Part shown: positions 17,285 to 27,436 of the stretch, piece after piece
How the letters are laid out: every line of letters begins with the position of its first letter
How positions within the stretch are numbered: position 1 is the first letter of the stretch
Assembly: GCF_030323025.1 (NCBI RefSeq)
Contig: NZ_CP097329.1
Location: 2,590,001 to 2,654,000, forward strand
Origin: Pseudanabaena mucicola str. Chao 1806
GTDB taxonomy: Bacteria; Cyanobacteriota; Cyanobacteriia; Pseudanabaenales; Pseudanabaenaceae
Length of the DNA stretch: 64,000 nt
Direction of reading: 5' to 3'
The notes under the pieces: generated by a model
What the model was told of the DNA's origin: nothing
Database searches by the model: none
The model's input: the letters and a program-made list of their open reading frames with translations, nothing else
Position numbers and translations under genes: made by a program

Positions 17285-18052
17285 TTAACTATCCAATCTT
17301 TGTGAAGTACTGTTTCTGTAGTTTGTGAGTATTTTCAATAACTCCTCATTAAGCATTTTATAACCTTGTTTATTGAGGTGCAGAAGATCTCGACTATAAA
17401 TTGGGCGAACTTTGCCTTGCTCATCTGCTAACAGATCTGCAGAGTCTAAAATAATAACGCGATCACTTTTGAGTGATTTGATAAATTGATTAACCTCAAT
17501 AATTGCGCGATCAGCTTCTTCTGACCATACTAATAATTGATCCTCGCCTGTCGGAAAAATCGTAGTGAGAATGACAGTTGCTTTTATTTCTTTGGCTAAT
17601 CTATCAACAATTTTTTGAATATTTTGTTTGCAGTTATTGATGATATTGCGTGTTGCATTGGGAAATGTCGCTAAATCTGCTAGATCGTTCACACCGACTT
17701 GGACAACTACAATTTGGGGTGATAAAGACCCAACATGGGCAGACAGTCTTCCTAATACTTGTTCAGTAGTTTGTCCATAAATACCGCGATTAATAAATTC
17801 AAAGGGAATATTGGGAATGTCTGGCCAATCCACTGTACGGGAGTCCCCAAAAAATACAACTAAGGGCTTGTTGAGATTTCGGTTTGACAAATCAGGATTA
17901 ACTGGATAGGTCTTCAATCCGTAGGGATCTGAGTCTAGAGAATCATTGATACTATTTCTAAGAGCAAGATCACCTGAAATCCCGAATTTTATCCCCAAAT
18001 ATCCAAAACTCAAAATCACAATGATTGCTATAGTGAAGTATATTTTGTTCAT
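17285..18052 (-). CDS. Secreted or membrane-anchored SGNH/GDSL hydrolase
   Basis: An N-terminal hydrophobic anchor (IYFTIAIIVILSFGYLGI) precedes the esterase/lipase-type domain. SGNH blocks are VVFFGDSRTVDW (Ser), RGIYGQTTEQ (Gly), QVGVNDLAD (Asn) and RDLLHLNKQGY (Asp and His). ATG 18052 is preferred over the in-frame TTG at 18067, which lies inside the upstream terminator region. The substrate is unknown; the likely site of action is the periplasm. Confidence 0.88.
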   Translation of the reverse strand: MNKIYFTIAIIVILSFGYLGIKFGISGDLALRNSINDSLDSDPYGLKTYPVNPDLSNRNLNKPLVVFFGDSRTVDWPDIPNIPFEFINRGIYGQTTEQVLGRLSAHVGSLSPQIVVVQVGVNDLADLATFPNATRNIINNCKQNIQKIVDRLAKEIKATVILTTIFPTGEDQLLVWSEEADRAIIEVNQFIKSLKSDRVIILDSADLLADEQGKVRPIYSRDLLHLNKQGYKMLNEELLKILTNYRNSTSQRLDS

Positions 18053-18062
18053 AATTAAAGCT

Positions 18063-18104
18063 GCCAAAGCAGAAAGCGGCTTAATACACTGCTTTCTGCT
18101 TTGG
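18063..18104 (-). terminator. Terminator hairpin of aspC
   Basis: CCAAAGCAGAAAGC pairs perfectly with GCTTTCTGCTTTGG across a 14-base loop. It sits 9 bp after the end of the aminotransferase gene. Confidence 0.7.
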
Positions 18105-18112
18105 TTGGGAAA

Positions 18113-19282
18113 CTAAAAATTTTTTTCGATAAATTGACGAATGCGATCACAACCTTCGCGAATAGTTTCAAGATTGGTTGCATATGAAAGACGGATAGCA
18201 TGATCAATACCAAAAGCAATTCCTGGAATGACTGCAACTTGGAACCCTTCTAGAAGCTTGTCACAAAATTCTAGGGAAGGTAGTCCAAATTCTTTGATAC
18301 TAGGAAATAGATAGAATGCGCCATCGGGTTTCGGGCAAGTAATTCCTGAGATGGAAGTCAGCAGGTCATACATCACATCACGACGTTCTTCAAAGGCTTT
18401 CCGCATTGTTTCCACACATTCTTGGGAGCTATTAAGAGCCGTGACCGCACCATACTGAGCAAAGGTACAGACATTTGAGGTGCTATGTCCTTGAATGGTG
18501 GTAGTTGCCTTGATGATTTCCTGTGATCCTGCAAGATAACCAATCCGCCAACCCGTCATTGAGTAGCCCTTGGCAAAACCATTACTAATGATCGTGCGAT
18601 CGTACATAGACTGGCTCACAGTGGCGATGCTGAGATGGGTTGCGCCATCGTAGAGAATCTTTTCGTAAATCTCATCAGAGACGATATAAACCTGAGGATG
18701 TCTCTCCAGAACATCTGCTAGAGCATTAATTTCCTCAGGTGAGTAGACCATGCCAGTAGGATTAGAGGGAGAATTGAGCACAAAGAGCTTGGTCTTAGGA
18801 GTAATTGCCGACTCTAATTGCTCAGGAGTAATTTTGTAGCCATTTTCTTCAGAGGTGACGACAAATATAGGGGTTGCCTCGGCAAGTTTTGCCATTTCAG
18901 GATAGCTCACCCAGAAAGGCACAGGAATAATGACTTCATCGCCTTCATCCAAGATAGCCATCATCAGATTGTAGAGTGAGTGCTTGCCGCCATTGGTGAC
19001 AATGATTTGTTCGGGTTTATAAGTTAGGTGATTTTCGCGTAGGAGTTTAGCAGCAATTCCTTGTTTGAGTTCGGGTATACCTGAGGCAGCAGTATAGCGA
19101 GTCTTACCTTGATCGAGTGCTAATTTTGCCGCAGCCTTGATGTGATCGGGGGTATCAAAGTCGGGTTCACCCGCACTAAAGCTACAAACATCAATTCCAC
19201 TAGCCTTCATTGCCTTAGCTTTTGCGTCGATCGCTAAAGTTAGGGAAGGTTGAATATTACGAAGTCGTTTTGCCAGTTGCAT
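18113..19282 (-). CDS. aspC: Class I aspartate aminotransferase
   Basis: This is a PLP enzyme that interconverts aspartate and 2-oxoglutarate with oxaloacetate and glutamate. The 389 residues include [13 protein letters not shown] near residue 36, [11 protein letters not shown] near 172, the cofactor Asp in [10 protein letters not shown] and the Schiff-base Lys in [14 protein letters not shown] near residue 235. These identify the Ib subgroup common in cyanobacteria, where prephenate is sometimes also a substrate. Confidence 0.93.
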   Translation of the reverse strand: MQLAKRLRNIQPSLTLAIDAKAKAMKASGIDVCSFSAGEPDFDTPDHIKAAAKLALDQGKTRYTAASGIPELKQGIAAKLLRENHLTYKPEQIIVTNGGKHSLYNLMMAILDEGDEVIIPVPFWVSYPEMAKLAEATPIFVVTSEENGYKITPEQLESAITPKTKLFVLNSPSNPTGMVYSPEEINALADVLERHPQVYIVSDEIYEKILYDGATHLSIATVSQSMYDRTIISNGFAKGYSMTGWRIGYLAGSQEIIKATTTIQGHSTSNVCTFAQYGAVTALNSSQECVETMRKAFEERRDVMYDLLTSISGITCPKPDGAFYLFPSIKEFGLPSLEFCDKLLEGFQVAVIPGIAFGIDHAIRLSYATNLETIREGCDRIRQFIEKNF

Positions 19283-19403
19283 TTTTTCTGGAGGAGCGGA
19301 GGCATCTTTACGGGATTAACTTCGCATTGTATCAAAGCATACTTGTTTGAGTTTGCTAGATTTATAACAAAGTAACAAAAGTACGTTTATTAAAGTTAGT
19401 TCG

Positions 19404-19460
19404 ACAAAAGCGAAAAATGGTGAAAATTGCTTAGCGAGTTTCACTATTTTTCGCTTTTGT
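19404..19460 (-). terminator. Long hairpin after the beta-hydroxyacid dehydrogenase gene
   Basis: ACAAAAGCGAAAAATGGTG pairs with CACTATTTTTCGCTTTTGT (one mismatch) around a loop of about 16 bases. It begins 10 bp after the gene end. The left flank GTTAGTTCGACAAAAG recurs in part at about 9048 and 59979. Confidence 0.7.
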
Positions 19461-19469
19461 GTCTTGTTT

Positions 19470-20372
19470 TTAATAAGCACGAATCATTGCTTGTGTCCCT
19501 TGTTCTGTACCTTGTCCATCATCAAGTTGACTCACCTTTTGGAAATTCTTAATGGCGAGTGCGATTGCGGGTAAATTGGTGGCAAAATCTTTGAGATCTG
19601 AATCTTGACCCAGACCCTGACTAATTTCTTGGACAAGACGCAGATCTTTAAGCATATGTTTAATTGCAAATCCTGGTTGATAATCTCCCGTCGCAACTTT
19701 CATCCCAAGATTAGTTAGTGCCCATGAACCAGCCGCCCCACTTCCACAAACATCGACAATCAACTGTGGATCGATACCCATTTTTTTTGCCATCAGCATC
19801 GTTTCGCAGATGGCAAGCATATATACGGATACAAGGGTTTGATTACAGAGTTTGACAGCTTGACCACTGCCTATCGCTCCACAATATTTAATATTGCTGC
19901 CCATTGCCTCAAAAAGTGGTCTACATTCCTGTAAATCCTCAGGATTGCCCCCGACCATAAAGGTTAATGTGCCATTGCGCGCGCCTACATCTCCACCTGA
20001 TACTGGCGCATCCAAAAATCGCAAACTATCATGCATTAGAGCATTGGCAATGACCTTAGCAGCATCACTACCGATGGTACTGGTATCAATAAATAGGGTA
20101 TTGGCTTTGGCAAAATTCATTGCTCCATACTCGCCAATTAATACCTCGGTGACATCAGGTACATCACCGAGACAGGAAAATATGACATCGGCATCGCTGA
20201 CTGCTTCTTGTAAGGTCTGAGCTAACGTACCACCTGCATTGGTAAATGGAATTATCGTGGGGCGAGATTGGGTACGATTCCATCCAATTACGGAATAACC
20301 CCGTTTTACTAGATTGGCAGCCATTGCCCCACCCATTAAGCCCAAACCAAGAAAGGCAATCTTTTGAGTCAT
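19470..20372 (-). CDS. NAD(P)-dependent beta-hydroxyacid dehydrogenase
   Basis: A Rossmann start, IAFLGLGLMGGAMAANLVKRG, is followed by DAPVSGGDVGARNGTLTFMVGG (substrate block) and GQAVKLCNQ, where Lys is catalytic. This is the 3-hydroxyisobutyrate/tartronate semialdehyde/glyoxylate reductase family. The exact substrate cannot be read from the sequence; a succinic semialdehyde or glyoxylate reductase role is possible. The length of 300 residues is typical. Confidence 0.88.
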   Translation of the reverse strand: MTQKIAFLGLGLMGGAMAANLVKRGYSVIGWNRTQSRPTIIPFTNAGGTLAQTLQEAVSDADVIFSCLGDVPDVTEVLIGEYGAMNFAKANTLFIDTSTIGSDAAKVIANALMHDSLRFLDAPVSGGDVGARNGTLTFMVGGNPEDLQECRPLFEAMGSNIKYCGAIGSGQAVKLCNQTLVSVYMLAICETMLMAKKMGIDPQLIVDVCGSGAAGSWALTNLGMKVATGDYQPGFAIKHMLKDLRLVQEISQGLGQDSDLKDFATNLPAIALAIKNFQKVSQLDDGQGTEQGTQAMIRAY

Positions 20373-20454
20373 GTCGAAATAACTTGCAAATATCGTAATT
20401 ATTCAAGATACAGCACTTTAGTATTTTGTCGCAAAACTGTAACTCTTCGAGTTA

Positions 20455-20551
20455 TATAGCAATGGCAATCCTAAATGGTTTATAGAAGTGCACCCTCAAG
20501 GGAAGCACTTCCATAAACCCCAAAATCTACAAATGGTTTAGGACAGCTATA
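20455..20551. repeat. Family A palindromic element, copy A2
   Basis: It starts TATAGCAATGGCAATCCTAA and ends TTAGGACAGCTATA. Compared with A1 the left end has a 6-bp expansion. The core hairpin is GGAAGTGC...GCACTTCC-like. Confidence 0.7.
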
Positions 20552-20642
20552 TTGTTGAAGATGTAGCGATCGCAGCGATTAAAAAGGTAAGATTCAATGT
20601 TGCGTCGGGTTACCTTACTCTCAAGATACAAGAGTAGTGCTA

Positions 20643-20709
20643 AATAGTTAAGGATGGGTGACGCTTCGCGTCACCCATCCTTACTAAAATAAATCTCTTC
20701 TTAACTATT
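20643..20709. repeat. Hairpin element with 10-bp terminal repeats
   Basis: AATAGTTAAG at the left and CTTAACTATT at the right flank a perfect hairpin, TAAGGATGGGTGACGC-TTC-GCGTCACCCATCCTTA (20649-20683). It resembles a very small MITE. Confidence 0.55.
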
Positions 20710-20720
20710 CACAGGTAGAT

Positions 20721-20820
20721 CCTATTGAGGCTTTGGGAAGTACAGAAATATTTTTAAAAGTGTTGCGAAACGCTACTTTTAAAAATATTTCTGGGTTTTG
20801 AGTAAGCGCAAAGCGCTGTA
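20721..20820 (-). repeat. Family B palindromic element, copy B1
   Basis: Reverse orientation: on the minus strand it starts TACAGCGCTTTGCGCTTACT and contains a CAGAAATATTTTTAAAAGT-type hairpin. It abuts the end of the aldehyde dehydrogenase gene and may act as its terminator. Confidence 0.7.
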
Positions 20821-20825
20821 ATACA

Positions 20826-22217
20826 CTATTTAATCAACTTTTTTAATGCATCTAGAGTCATTGTGTAAGGAGGATAACGCCATTTAATGTCGAAGCGAAA
20901 AGAGTTTTTCAGGATACTCTTGCGATGAGAGAAAGTATCAAAGCTAGCTTTGCCATGATAGCTACCAATACCGCTATTACCGACACCACCAAAAGGAAGT
21001 TCAGGATTACCAATATGCATAATGGTATCGTTAAAGCAACTACCACCAAAGGAAACTTCTTGGATAATCTGCTTTTGAATTTGCTTATTTTTAGAAAATA
21101 GATAGAGTGCCAATGGTTTAGGTCGGGCATTGATAAAAGAGATCGCCTCATCAAGTTGGTCATATTCCAAAATTGGTAGAATCGGACCAAAGATCTCGTC
21201 TTCCATAACTTTTGCGGTGGGAGATACTTGTTCGATCAATGTAGGCGCAATAAAGCGATCGCTTTTATCAGTTTGTCCACCAATCAAGATTTTGCCTTCA
21301 TCAAGTAACCTCACTAAGCGATCAAATTGATGATCATTGACAATCCTCGCCAAGTCCGGACTTGATTGAGGATTGTCACCAAAGAATGTTTTGACACAGG
21401 CGACTAACTTCTCAGTTAGTAAGGGTTTAATACTTTTCTGGATTAAAAGATAATCTGGCGCAACACAGGTCTGTCCTGCGTTATAAAACTTACCCCAAAT
21501 AATCCGTCTTGCAGTAATGTCTAAATCACAATCTGCATCAACAATACAGGGACTTTTGCCACCGAGCTCCAAGGTTACGGGAGTTAAGTGCTTTGCCGCA
21601 GCTTCCATGATAATTTTGCCAATTGCAGTGCCACCTGTAAAAAATATATGGTCAAACTTTTCCGCAAGTAAAGCTTGATTGGTTTCGATTCCTCCTTCGA
21701 TCACAGTGATAAAATGTGGATCAAAGTTATCATTGATGATTTTCGCGATCACTTTGGAAGTATTTGGAGTGTGTTCCGATGGTTTGAGAATGGCACAGTT
21801 GCCTGCAGCGATCGCCCCAATAAGTGGTTGAATCATCAGAGCAAAGGGATAGTTCCAAGGTGAGACGATTAAGACTACACCTAAAGGCTCTGCATGGATA
21901 TAACTAGAACTAGGGAAAAAAGTAATAGGAGTGCCTACTTTAAGTGGCTTCATCCAAGTTTTAAGATATTTAAGTACATATCTAATTTCTGACAGAGTAA
22001 TCAAAACTTCGCTACCATATGCCTCGATCGCAGGTTTACGAAGATCCGCATAAACAGCGTCGAGAATTAATCGATCATGTTCTTGAATTACATCTAAGAG
22101 TTTATTGAGTTGCGCTACCCGAAAATCATAGCTTTTGGTCTTACCAGTACCAAAAAAAGTGCGTTGTTTATCAATAGATTCTTGAATATGAATACTACTC
22201 GTCAGTGTTGCAACCAT
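20826..22217 (-). CDS. NAD(P)-dependent aldehyde dehydrogenase (fatty-aldehyde type)
   Basis: It oxidises aldehydes to acids. Catalytic residues are visible: SPWNYPFAL (Asn), ELGGKSPCIVD (Glu) and NAGQTCVAPDYLL (Cys). The shape, with membrane-prone C-terminus and short N-terminus, matches the group of fatty-aldehyde and coniferyl-aldehyde dehydrogenases, and cyanobacterial AldE-like enzymes belong here. The frame is open to 22283, but ATG 22217 (MVATLTSS) gives the usual N-terminus. It is divergent from the GIDE-like gene, 89 bp away. Confidence 0.92.
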   Translation of the reverse strand: MVATLTSSIHIQESIDKQRTFFGTGKTKSYDFRVAQLNKLLDVIQEHDRLILDAVYADLRKPAIEAYGSEVLITLSEIRYVLKYLKTWMKPLKVGTPITFFPSSSYIHAEPLGVVLIVSPWNYPFALMIQPLIGAIAAGNCAILKPSEHTPNTSKVIAKIINDNFDPHFITVIEGGIETNQALLAEKFDHIFFTGGTAIGKIIMEAAAKHLTPVTLELGGKSPCIVDADCDLDITARRIIWGKFYNAGQTCVAPDYLLIQKSIKPLLTEKLVACVKTFFGDNPQSSPDLARIVNDHQFDRLVRLLDEGKILIGGQTDKSDRFIAPTLIEQVSPTAKVMEDEIFGPILPILEYDQLDEAISFINARPKPLALYLFSKNKQIQKQIIQEVSFGGSCFNDTIMHIGNPELPFGGVGNSGIGSYHGKASFDTFSHRKSILKNSFRFDIKWRYPPYTMTLDALKKLIK

Positions 22218-22306
22218 AATTTGTAAATTCCGTAAAGTTGAGTTAAATCTCAAGACACCTATGTTAATTTTAATCCATAGCAAAAGCGAATTACTATTAC
22301 AATCCT

Positions 22307-23104
22307 ATGGCAATTTTTGGTGGTATTCTCATTGTAATTGGCATCATTCTATTTTTTGTGCAAAAGAACTACAGCGCGAAACTCCAAAGTATCCGCTCTG
22401 CAACTTCATCAACCGTAGCAGAATTACAAAGGATTGCCAGTGAAATTGCAGGTGAAATAGGAAGTGGAAATTTACGTGAGTATGTAAAGGTGCGTGGGAT
22501 GATCCGCAGTGATCGCCCCTTAATTTCCGAGCTTAAGCAATCACCCTGTGTATATTACAGCATGAAGGTTGTCAGAGAATATGAGGAGCAATACACCGTT
22601 CGCGATAGTGATGGTAAATCCCGCACAGAAATCCGTCGCGGTTCCGAAACAGTTTCTAGTAATATGCAATCTATTCCCTTTAGATTAGTAGATAGCTCGG
22701 GTGAACTGATCGTTAATCCCGATGGCGGCAAAATTGAGACGGTGCAGATATTAGATGAGTTTCGGAGTGAGAATACTAACGGTACATCGATATCTTTTGG
22801 AGGCTTTACATTAGTACTTGATACAGGTAGGGGAGGTAGGCGCACAATTGGATATCGTTATACAGAGTCGATTTTGCCATGCGATCGCGAGGTATTAGTA
22901 ATTGGTACAGCCGCAGATGAGGGAGGCAAGTTAACTCTTCGCAAACCCATTCAATCTGACAAAAAGTTTATCATTTCTCTGAAGAGTGAAGAGGAACTTG
23001 CAAAATCTACTGCTAATGCAGCGCAAAGCTTTTTCTATGGCATGATTGGCTCACTATCAGCAGGTTTAATCCTCGTAATTTTAGGTTTGATTTTGAAGAG
23101 ATAA
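22307..23104 (+). CDS. GIDE-domain membrane protein (MUL1-like BAM domain)
   Basis: The 265 residues start with a membrane helix (FGGILIVIGIILFFVQ) and end with another (GMIGSLSAGLILVILGLIL). The central domain matches the GIDE domain known from mitochondrial E3 ligase MUL1: EYVKVRGMIRSDRPLIS, then CVYYSMKVVREYE, then a beta-rich stretch. There is no RING finger, so it is not itself a ubiquitin ligase. Bacterial GIDE proteins are uncharacterised. Topology suggests the domain lies outside the cytoplasm. Confidence 0.8.
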   Translation: MAIFGGILIVIGIILFFVQKNYSAKLQSIRSATSSTVAELQRIASEIAGEIGSGNLREYVKVRGMIRSDRPLISELKQSPCVYYSMKVVREYEEQYTVRDSDGKSRTEIRRGSETVSSNMQSIPFRLVDSSGELIVNPDGGKIETVQILDEFRSENTNGTSISFGGFTLVLDTGRGGRRTIGYRYTESILPCDREVLVIGTAADEGGKLTLRKPIQSDKKFIISLKSEEELAKSTANAAQSFFYGMIGSLSAGLILVILGLILKR

Positions 23105-23125
23105 TGGAGTTATGAAACCATCATT

Positions 23126-23159
23126 TCCAAGGACTTTTCCTATAGGAAAAGTCCTTGGA
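23126..23159 (+). terminator. Perfect 34-bp palindrome after the GIDE-like gene
   Basis: TCCAAGGACTTTTCCTA is followed by its exact complement. It lies 21 bp after the stop codon and forms a loop-less strong stem. Confidence 0.7.
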
Positions 23160-23187
23160 GGTTAGAGATTGATAGACTTCCACTTAA

Positions 23188-23341
23188 AACTGATGTTACG
23201 TGGAAGTTTCTAAGACCCTCACCCCTAGCCCCTCTCCCATTAAGGGAGAGGGGAACAAGAAGTTAGTCTAGCTCCCCCTCTCCCATCAAGGGAGAGGGGG
23301 CAGGGGGGTGAGGGGGATATTTGTTCCACGTAACATCAGTT
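23188..23341. repeat. 154-bp MITE-like element with 17-bp perfect terminal inverted repeats
   Basis: AACTGATGTTACGTGGA at 23188-23204 is the exact complement of 23325-23341. Inside are two related hairpins, CCCCTCTCCC...GGGAGAGGGG and CCCCCTCTCCC...GGGAGAGGGGG. The flanks share TAAA if the ends are set one base inward, which would be a 4-bp target duplication. Confidence 0.7.
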
Positions 23342-23415
23342 AAAATTAAAGAAATGCTTCTTGCTGAATCCAGAAATCACTCAATCTGCAATCTTGATTG
23401 CAAGTTAGTTGGAGC

Positions 23416-23474
23416 AATATAGCAAAATAATTTGTGGAAGAGCATCACTTTGGGGCGCGCTTCCACAAATTATT
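23416..23474. repeat. Family A element, truncated copy A4
   Basis: ATATAGCAAAATAATTTGTGG with the core hairpin TTTGTGGAAG...CTTCCACAAA. The right-hand TTAGGACTGCTATA end is missing. Confidence 0.55.
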
Positions 23475-23690
23475 AACGAATCAGTTTCAGGGTATATAGA
23501 TTATCTTCATAGTTTAAATCCTCGATCTGGAAAAGCATTATGGATTGTTACTTTATCTTGTAGTGTAATTACACGCAAAATTCGATTATTTATCTACTCA
23601 ATAGCTCCAAAAAATCGCAGTCTATTATTTTCTTGTTCTTCAACCCGTAGTGGATTCTTAATTACACGAATACATCATTCTTTTTGTAAA

Positions 23691-23794
23691 TAAGTAGCTA
23701 GACATAAGTAAACTAAAAACCGAGAGTTTTATTCCGCGCGCGTAGCGGGCGGAATAAAACTCTGGCTTGGGTTTTAATTAAGTTGAGCTACTTA
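23691..23794 (+). repeat. Family C palindromic element, copy C1
   Basis: The ends TAAGTAGCT and AGCTACTTA are inverted repeats. The core hairpin has CCGAGAGTTTTATTCCG followed by a CGCGCGTAGCGGGCGG centre. The same family occurs at 28375-28477 (inverted) and 36899-36986. Confidence 0.75.
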
Positions 23795-24060
23795 TAGTCG
23801 TTTTTACAAAACCTCATTTTCAAAATAATCAGTAAATTTATATTCACCCATTTTTACATTTGTGTTGGAATGGGATTATTCATTAGCAAATATCAAAAAG
23901 ATAGTTATCAAAACTTAGTCACAAAATTAGCCGATCGCACTTTTAGATGGCTGATTTTAGGAAAAAGGCGATCGCTTTGAACTTATAGAAAACTCATAGC
24001 GATCGTCTTTTAGTTTAAAGATTTTGCTAATTCACTGAAGAGAAATTAAGCAAATATTGA

Positions 24061-24825
24061 TTACACAACTGCTTGGTTAGCAACATTGCTATCAATTGTT
24101 TCTCCAAATGATTCTTTAAGTGCGCGAACAGTCGCAATCATCGAAACCACATCATTCAATTGGTTAACTGCGGAACCAACTCCAACTCCAGATGCACCAG
24201 CAGCGATCGCCATTGGTACAGTGACATTGCTCAAACCAGAAGCACACATTACAGGGATAGAAACTGCGCGACTAATCGCATGGGCAGCAGCAAGGGTTGG
24301 TGAAGCCTTTTCGATCGCACCAAGGATACCTGCATGGGTTGGAGCCGAACTTGTACCACCTTCAGTTTGAATGATGTCTGCACCGATCACTTCGAGTTTC
24401 TCTGCGAGAGTGACTTGCTCATCAAGTGGCAAGGTGTGAGGAACGGTGACGGAAATAGCAGTGTGAGGCAGTAATGCTCTGGTTTCGGTGGTCAAAGCAA
24501 TAATTTCATCAGCAGTAAATACACGACCTTGAGTATAGAAACTATCGTAGTTACCAATTTCGACGAGATCAGCACCACTAGCCACTGCTTCAGCCAACTT
24601 GTGAGCTTCGACTGCCGATACACAAATGGGCAAAGAGCAATTAGCCTTAGCGATCGCGATTAGTTCCGCATCAGCAGCGATATCCACAAATGTTGCGCCA
24701 CCTCGATCAGCTGATTGCACAACCATTTTCACAGAGTCGCGATCAAAGTTGTGTAAACCACTAATAATCTTGAGAGCACTGCGGTGGCTAAAAGCGATTG
24801 CTAAGGATAAAGGTAAACGGGACAT
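24061..24825 (-). CDS. ycf23: DUF561 TIM-barrel protein (Ycf23 family)
   Basis: The 254 residues match the cyanobacterial/plastid Ycf23 family (DUF561): ALKIISGLHNFDRDSV at the start, then GGATFVDIAADAELI, ADLVEIGNYDSFY, IGADIIQTEGGTSS and SIPVMCASGLSNVT. These strand-plus-loop motifs are those of a phosphate-binding TIM barrel, like the ribulose-phosphate or thiamine-phosphate type. The activity is not established for the family. It is alone on its strand. Confidence 0.9.
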   Translation of the reverse strand: MSRLPLSLAIAFSHRSALKIISGLHNFDRDSVKMVVQSADRGGATFVDIAADAELIAIAKANCSLPICVSAVEAHKLAEAVASGADLVEIGNYDSFYTQGRVFTADEIIALTTETRALLPHTAISVTVPHTLPLDEQVTLAEKLEVIGADIIQTEGGTSSAPTHAGILGAIEKASPTLAAAHAISRAVSIPVMCASGLSNVTVPMAIAAGASGVGVGSAVNQLNDVVSMIATVRALKESFGETIDSNVANQAVV

Positions 24826-26291
<1,466 letters not shown>

Positions 26292-26396
26292 GCTAAGTTT
26301 GAAATGAACGAATAGAAACACATCCACTTGTGCAAGCGCAGCATGTATTAGGAGGTTTTTCTGTTTTATATTTATTTCACTTAGCTACTCAGCAAA

Positions 26397-26496
26397 TTGG
26401 AGTTTAGACTAAACTAAAAATCACGCTACCAGTAGCGTATGCTATCAAAATTTATTGGCATAAAAATGCTAGCTGTAACATTAGTCTAAACTCCAA
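26397..26496. mobile_element. 100-bp MITE with 16-bp terminal repeats and 7-bp target duplication
   Basis: TTGGAGTTTAGACTAA at 26397-26412 is the exact complement of 26481-26496. Both flanks read CAGCAAA (26390-26396 and 26497-26503), a 7-bp direct repeat. No coding sequence is inside. These are the hallmarks of a non-autonomous transposable element moved by a transposase encoded elsewhere. Confidence 0.8.
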
Positions 26497-26604
26497 CAGC
26501 AAATCTATGTTACAAAAAATGGCTACCTATTTGTAAAGATTTAGCAAAGGCAAAACTTGCCTTTGCTAAGGGACTTGACGAGAAAAAAGATACCACCGAG
26601 TTTG

Positions 26605-26656
26605 TATAGCATTAACTTCGCTCAGCCAACCTTGGCTGAGCGAAGTTAATGCTATA
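26605..26656. repeat. 52-bp near-perfect palindrome
   Basis: TATAGCATTAACTTCGCTCA and its complement surround GCCAACCTTGGC. A related TTCGCTCAGCCA motif is seen after tsf (60892-60932). Confidence 0.7.
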
Positions 26657-26827
26657 GGTACTTTAATTAATCGCAAGTCCTTAAATCTCGAATTAGTATT
26701 ACAATTAGAATAGAAACGGCTATTTCTATCACTCTCCAACGGAACCCCAAGAATAAACTTAAATAAAGTTTTGCATTGTGAATTTTGTCGTATATGAAAT
26801 ACACAATGCCTAGGAGGTAATGGTCTT

Positions 26828-27268
26828 ATGGCTCATCACTATCAAGAAAAAATTGTTGCTCTATGGAGCGTTTTCTTACTAGGTTTACTTTTCCATACAC
26901 AACTAGGATTGATGCCATTGTTTCATGGAATAAATGTGATCGTCTCACAGTCTCAAAACATGGAAGCGATTGCCCCAATCATGTGGTCAATGCTTATCTT
27001 CTTTGTACTACCAATGACAGCAATTATTGGTACGACTTTAACTAATAACCAACGATATCGTGTTATCCATTTTGGATTTACGGTTCTGTATAGCCTCCTC
27101 AATTTATCGCATTTGATTGCCGATCTGATGGTACAGCCAATCATTTGGTATCAGATTGTCTTGATGCTGATGCTATTAATCATTGGGTTGTTGATTAATC
27201 TAGTGGCTTGGCAATGGATGCGAGATGGAAGAAATACGCATATGAAAGACCGTGAGCGGTTTACTTAA
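26828..27268 (+). CDS. Four-helix membrane protein of unknown function
   Basis: I do not recognise the family. The 146 residues contain four hydrophobic segments, near 10-32 (ALWSVFLLGLLFHTQLGL), 48-70, 80-102 and 108-130, with a charged C-terminal tail RDGRNTHMKDRERFT. His3 and His4 at the N-terminus and His in the first helix could bind a cofactor, but nothing proves it. AGGAGG lies 10 bp before the ATG, a strong ribosome-binding site. It stands alone. Confidence 0.75.
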   Translation: MAHHYQEKIVALWSVFLLGLLFHTQLGLMPLFHGINVIVSQSQNMEAIAPIMWSMLIFFVLPMTAIIGTTLTNNQRYRVIHFGFTVLYSLLNLSHLIADLMVQPIIWYQIVLMLMLLIIGLLINLVAWQWMRDGRNTHMKDRERFT

Positions 27269-27436
27269 ACTTTTAAGTAAACTTTTTGGTAGTCATGCCT
27301 CAGATTTCCTCCAATTTAGGCTTGATATACGCTTAATTGTCTTGTATTAATGTATTCTTCCCAGTTGAGCAGCAAATACTTCTTTTTGCGGCTTTTTTGC
27401 TGTTCGTGCATCTAGCGGCATAAAGATCTGGGTTGC

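Larger units (their letters stand above)
20373..20825. other. 453-bp repeat-filled intergenic region
   Basis: There is no gene. It contains three palindromic units in a row: family A copy A2 (20455-20551), a GATGGGTGACGC hairpin (20643-20709) and family B copy B1 (20721-20820). Confidence 0.7.
23105..24060. other. 956-bp intergenic region dominated by repeats
   Basis: No gene is convincingly supported. It contains a perfect 34-bp palindrome (23126-23159), a 154-bp inverted-repeat-bounded element (23188-23341), a half copy of family A (23416-23474) and family C copy C1 (23691-23794). A 36-codon reading frame (23870-23980, MGLFISKYQKDSYQ) is possible but has no other support. Confidence 0.6.
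26292..26827. other. 536-bp intergenic region with MITE and hairpins
   Basis: There is no gene. It contains a 100-bp MITE-like element (26397-26496), a hairpin TTAGCAAAGGCAA/TTGCCTTTGCTAA (26541-26569) and a 52-bp palindrome (26605-26656). Confidence 0.65.

Noticed and set aside
23409-23693. 94-codon plus-strand reading frame in the repeat-rich gap
   Set aside because: It begins inside a family A fragment, has no ribosome-binding site and an unusual Ser/Ile-rich composition, and resembles no protein family known to me.
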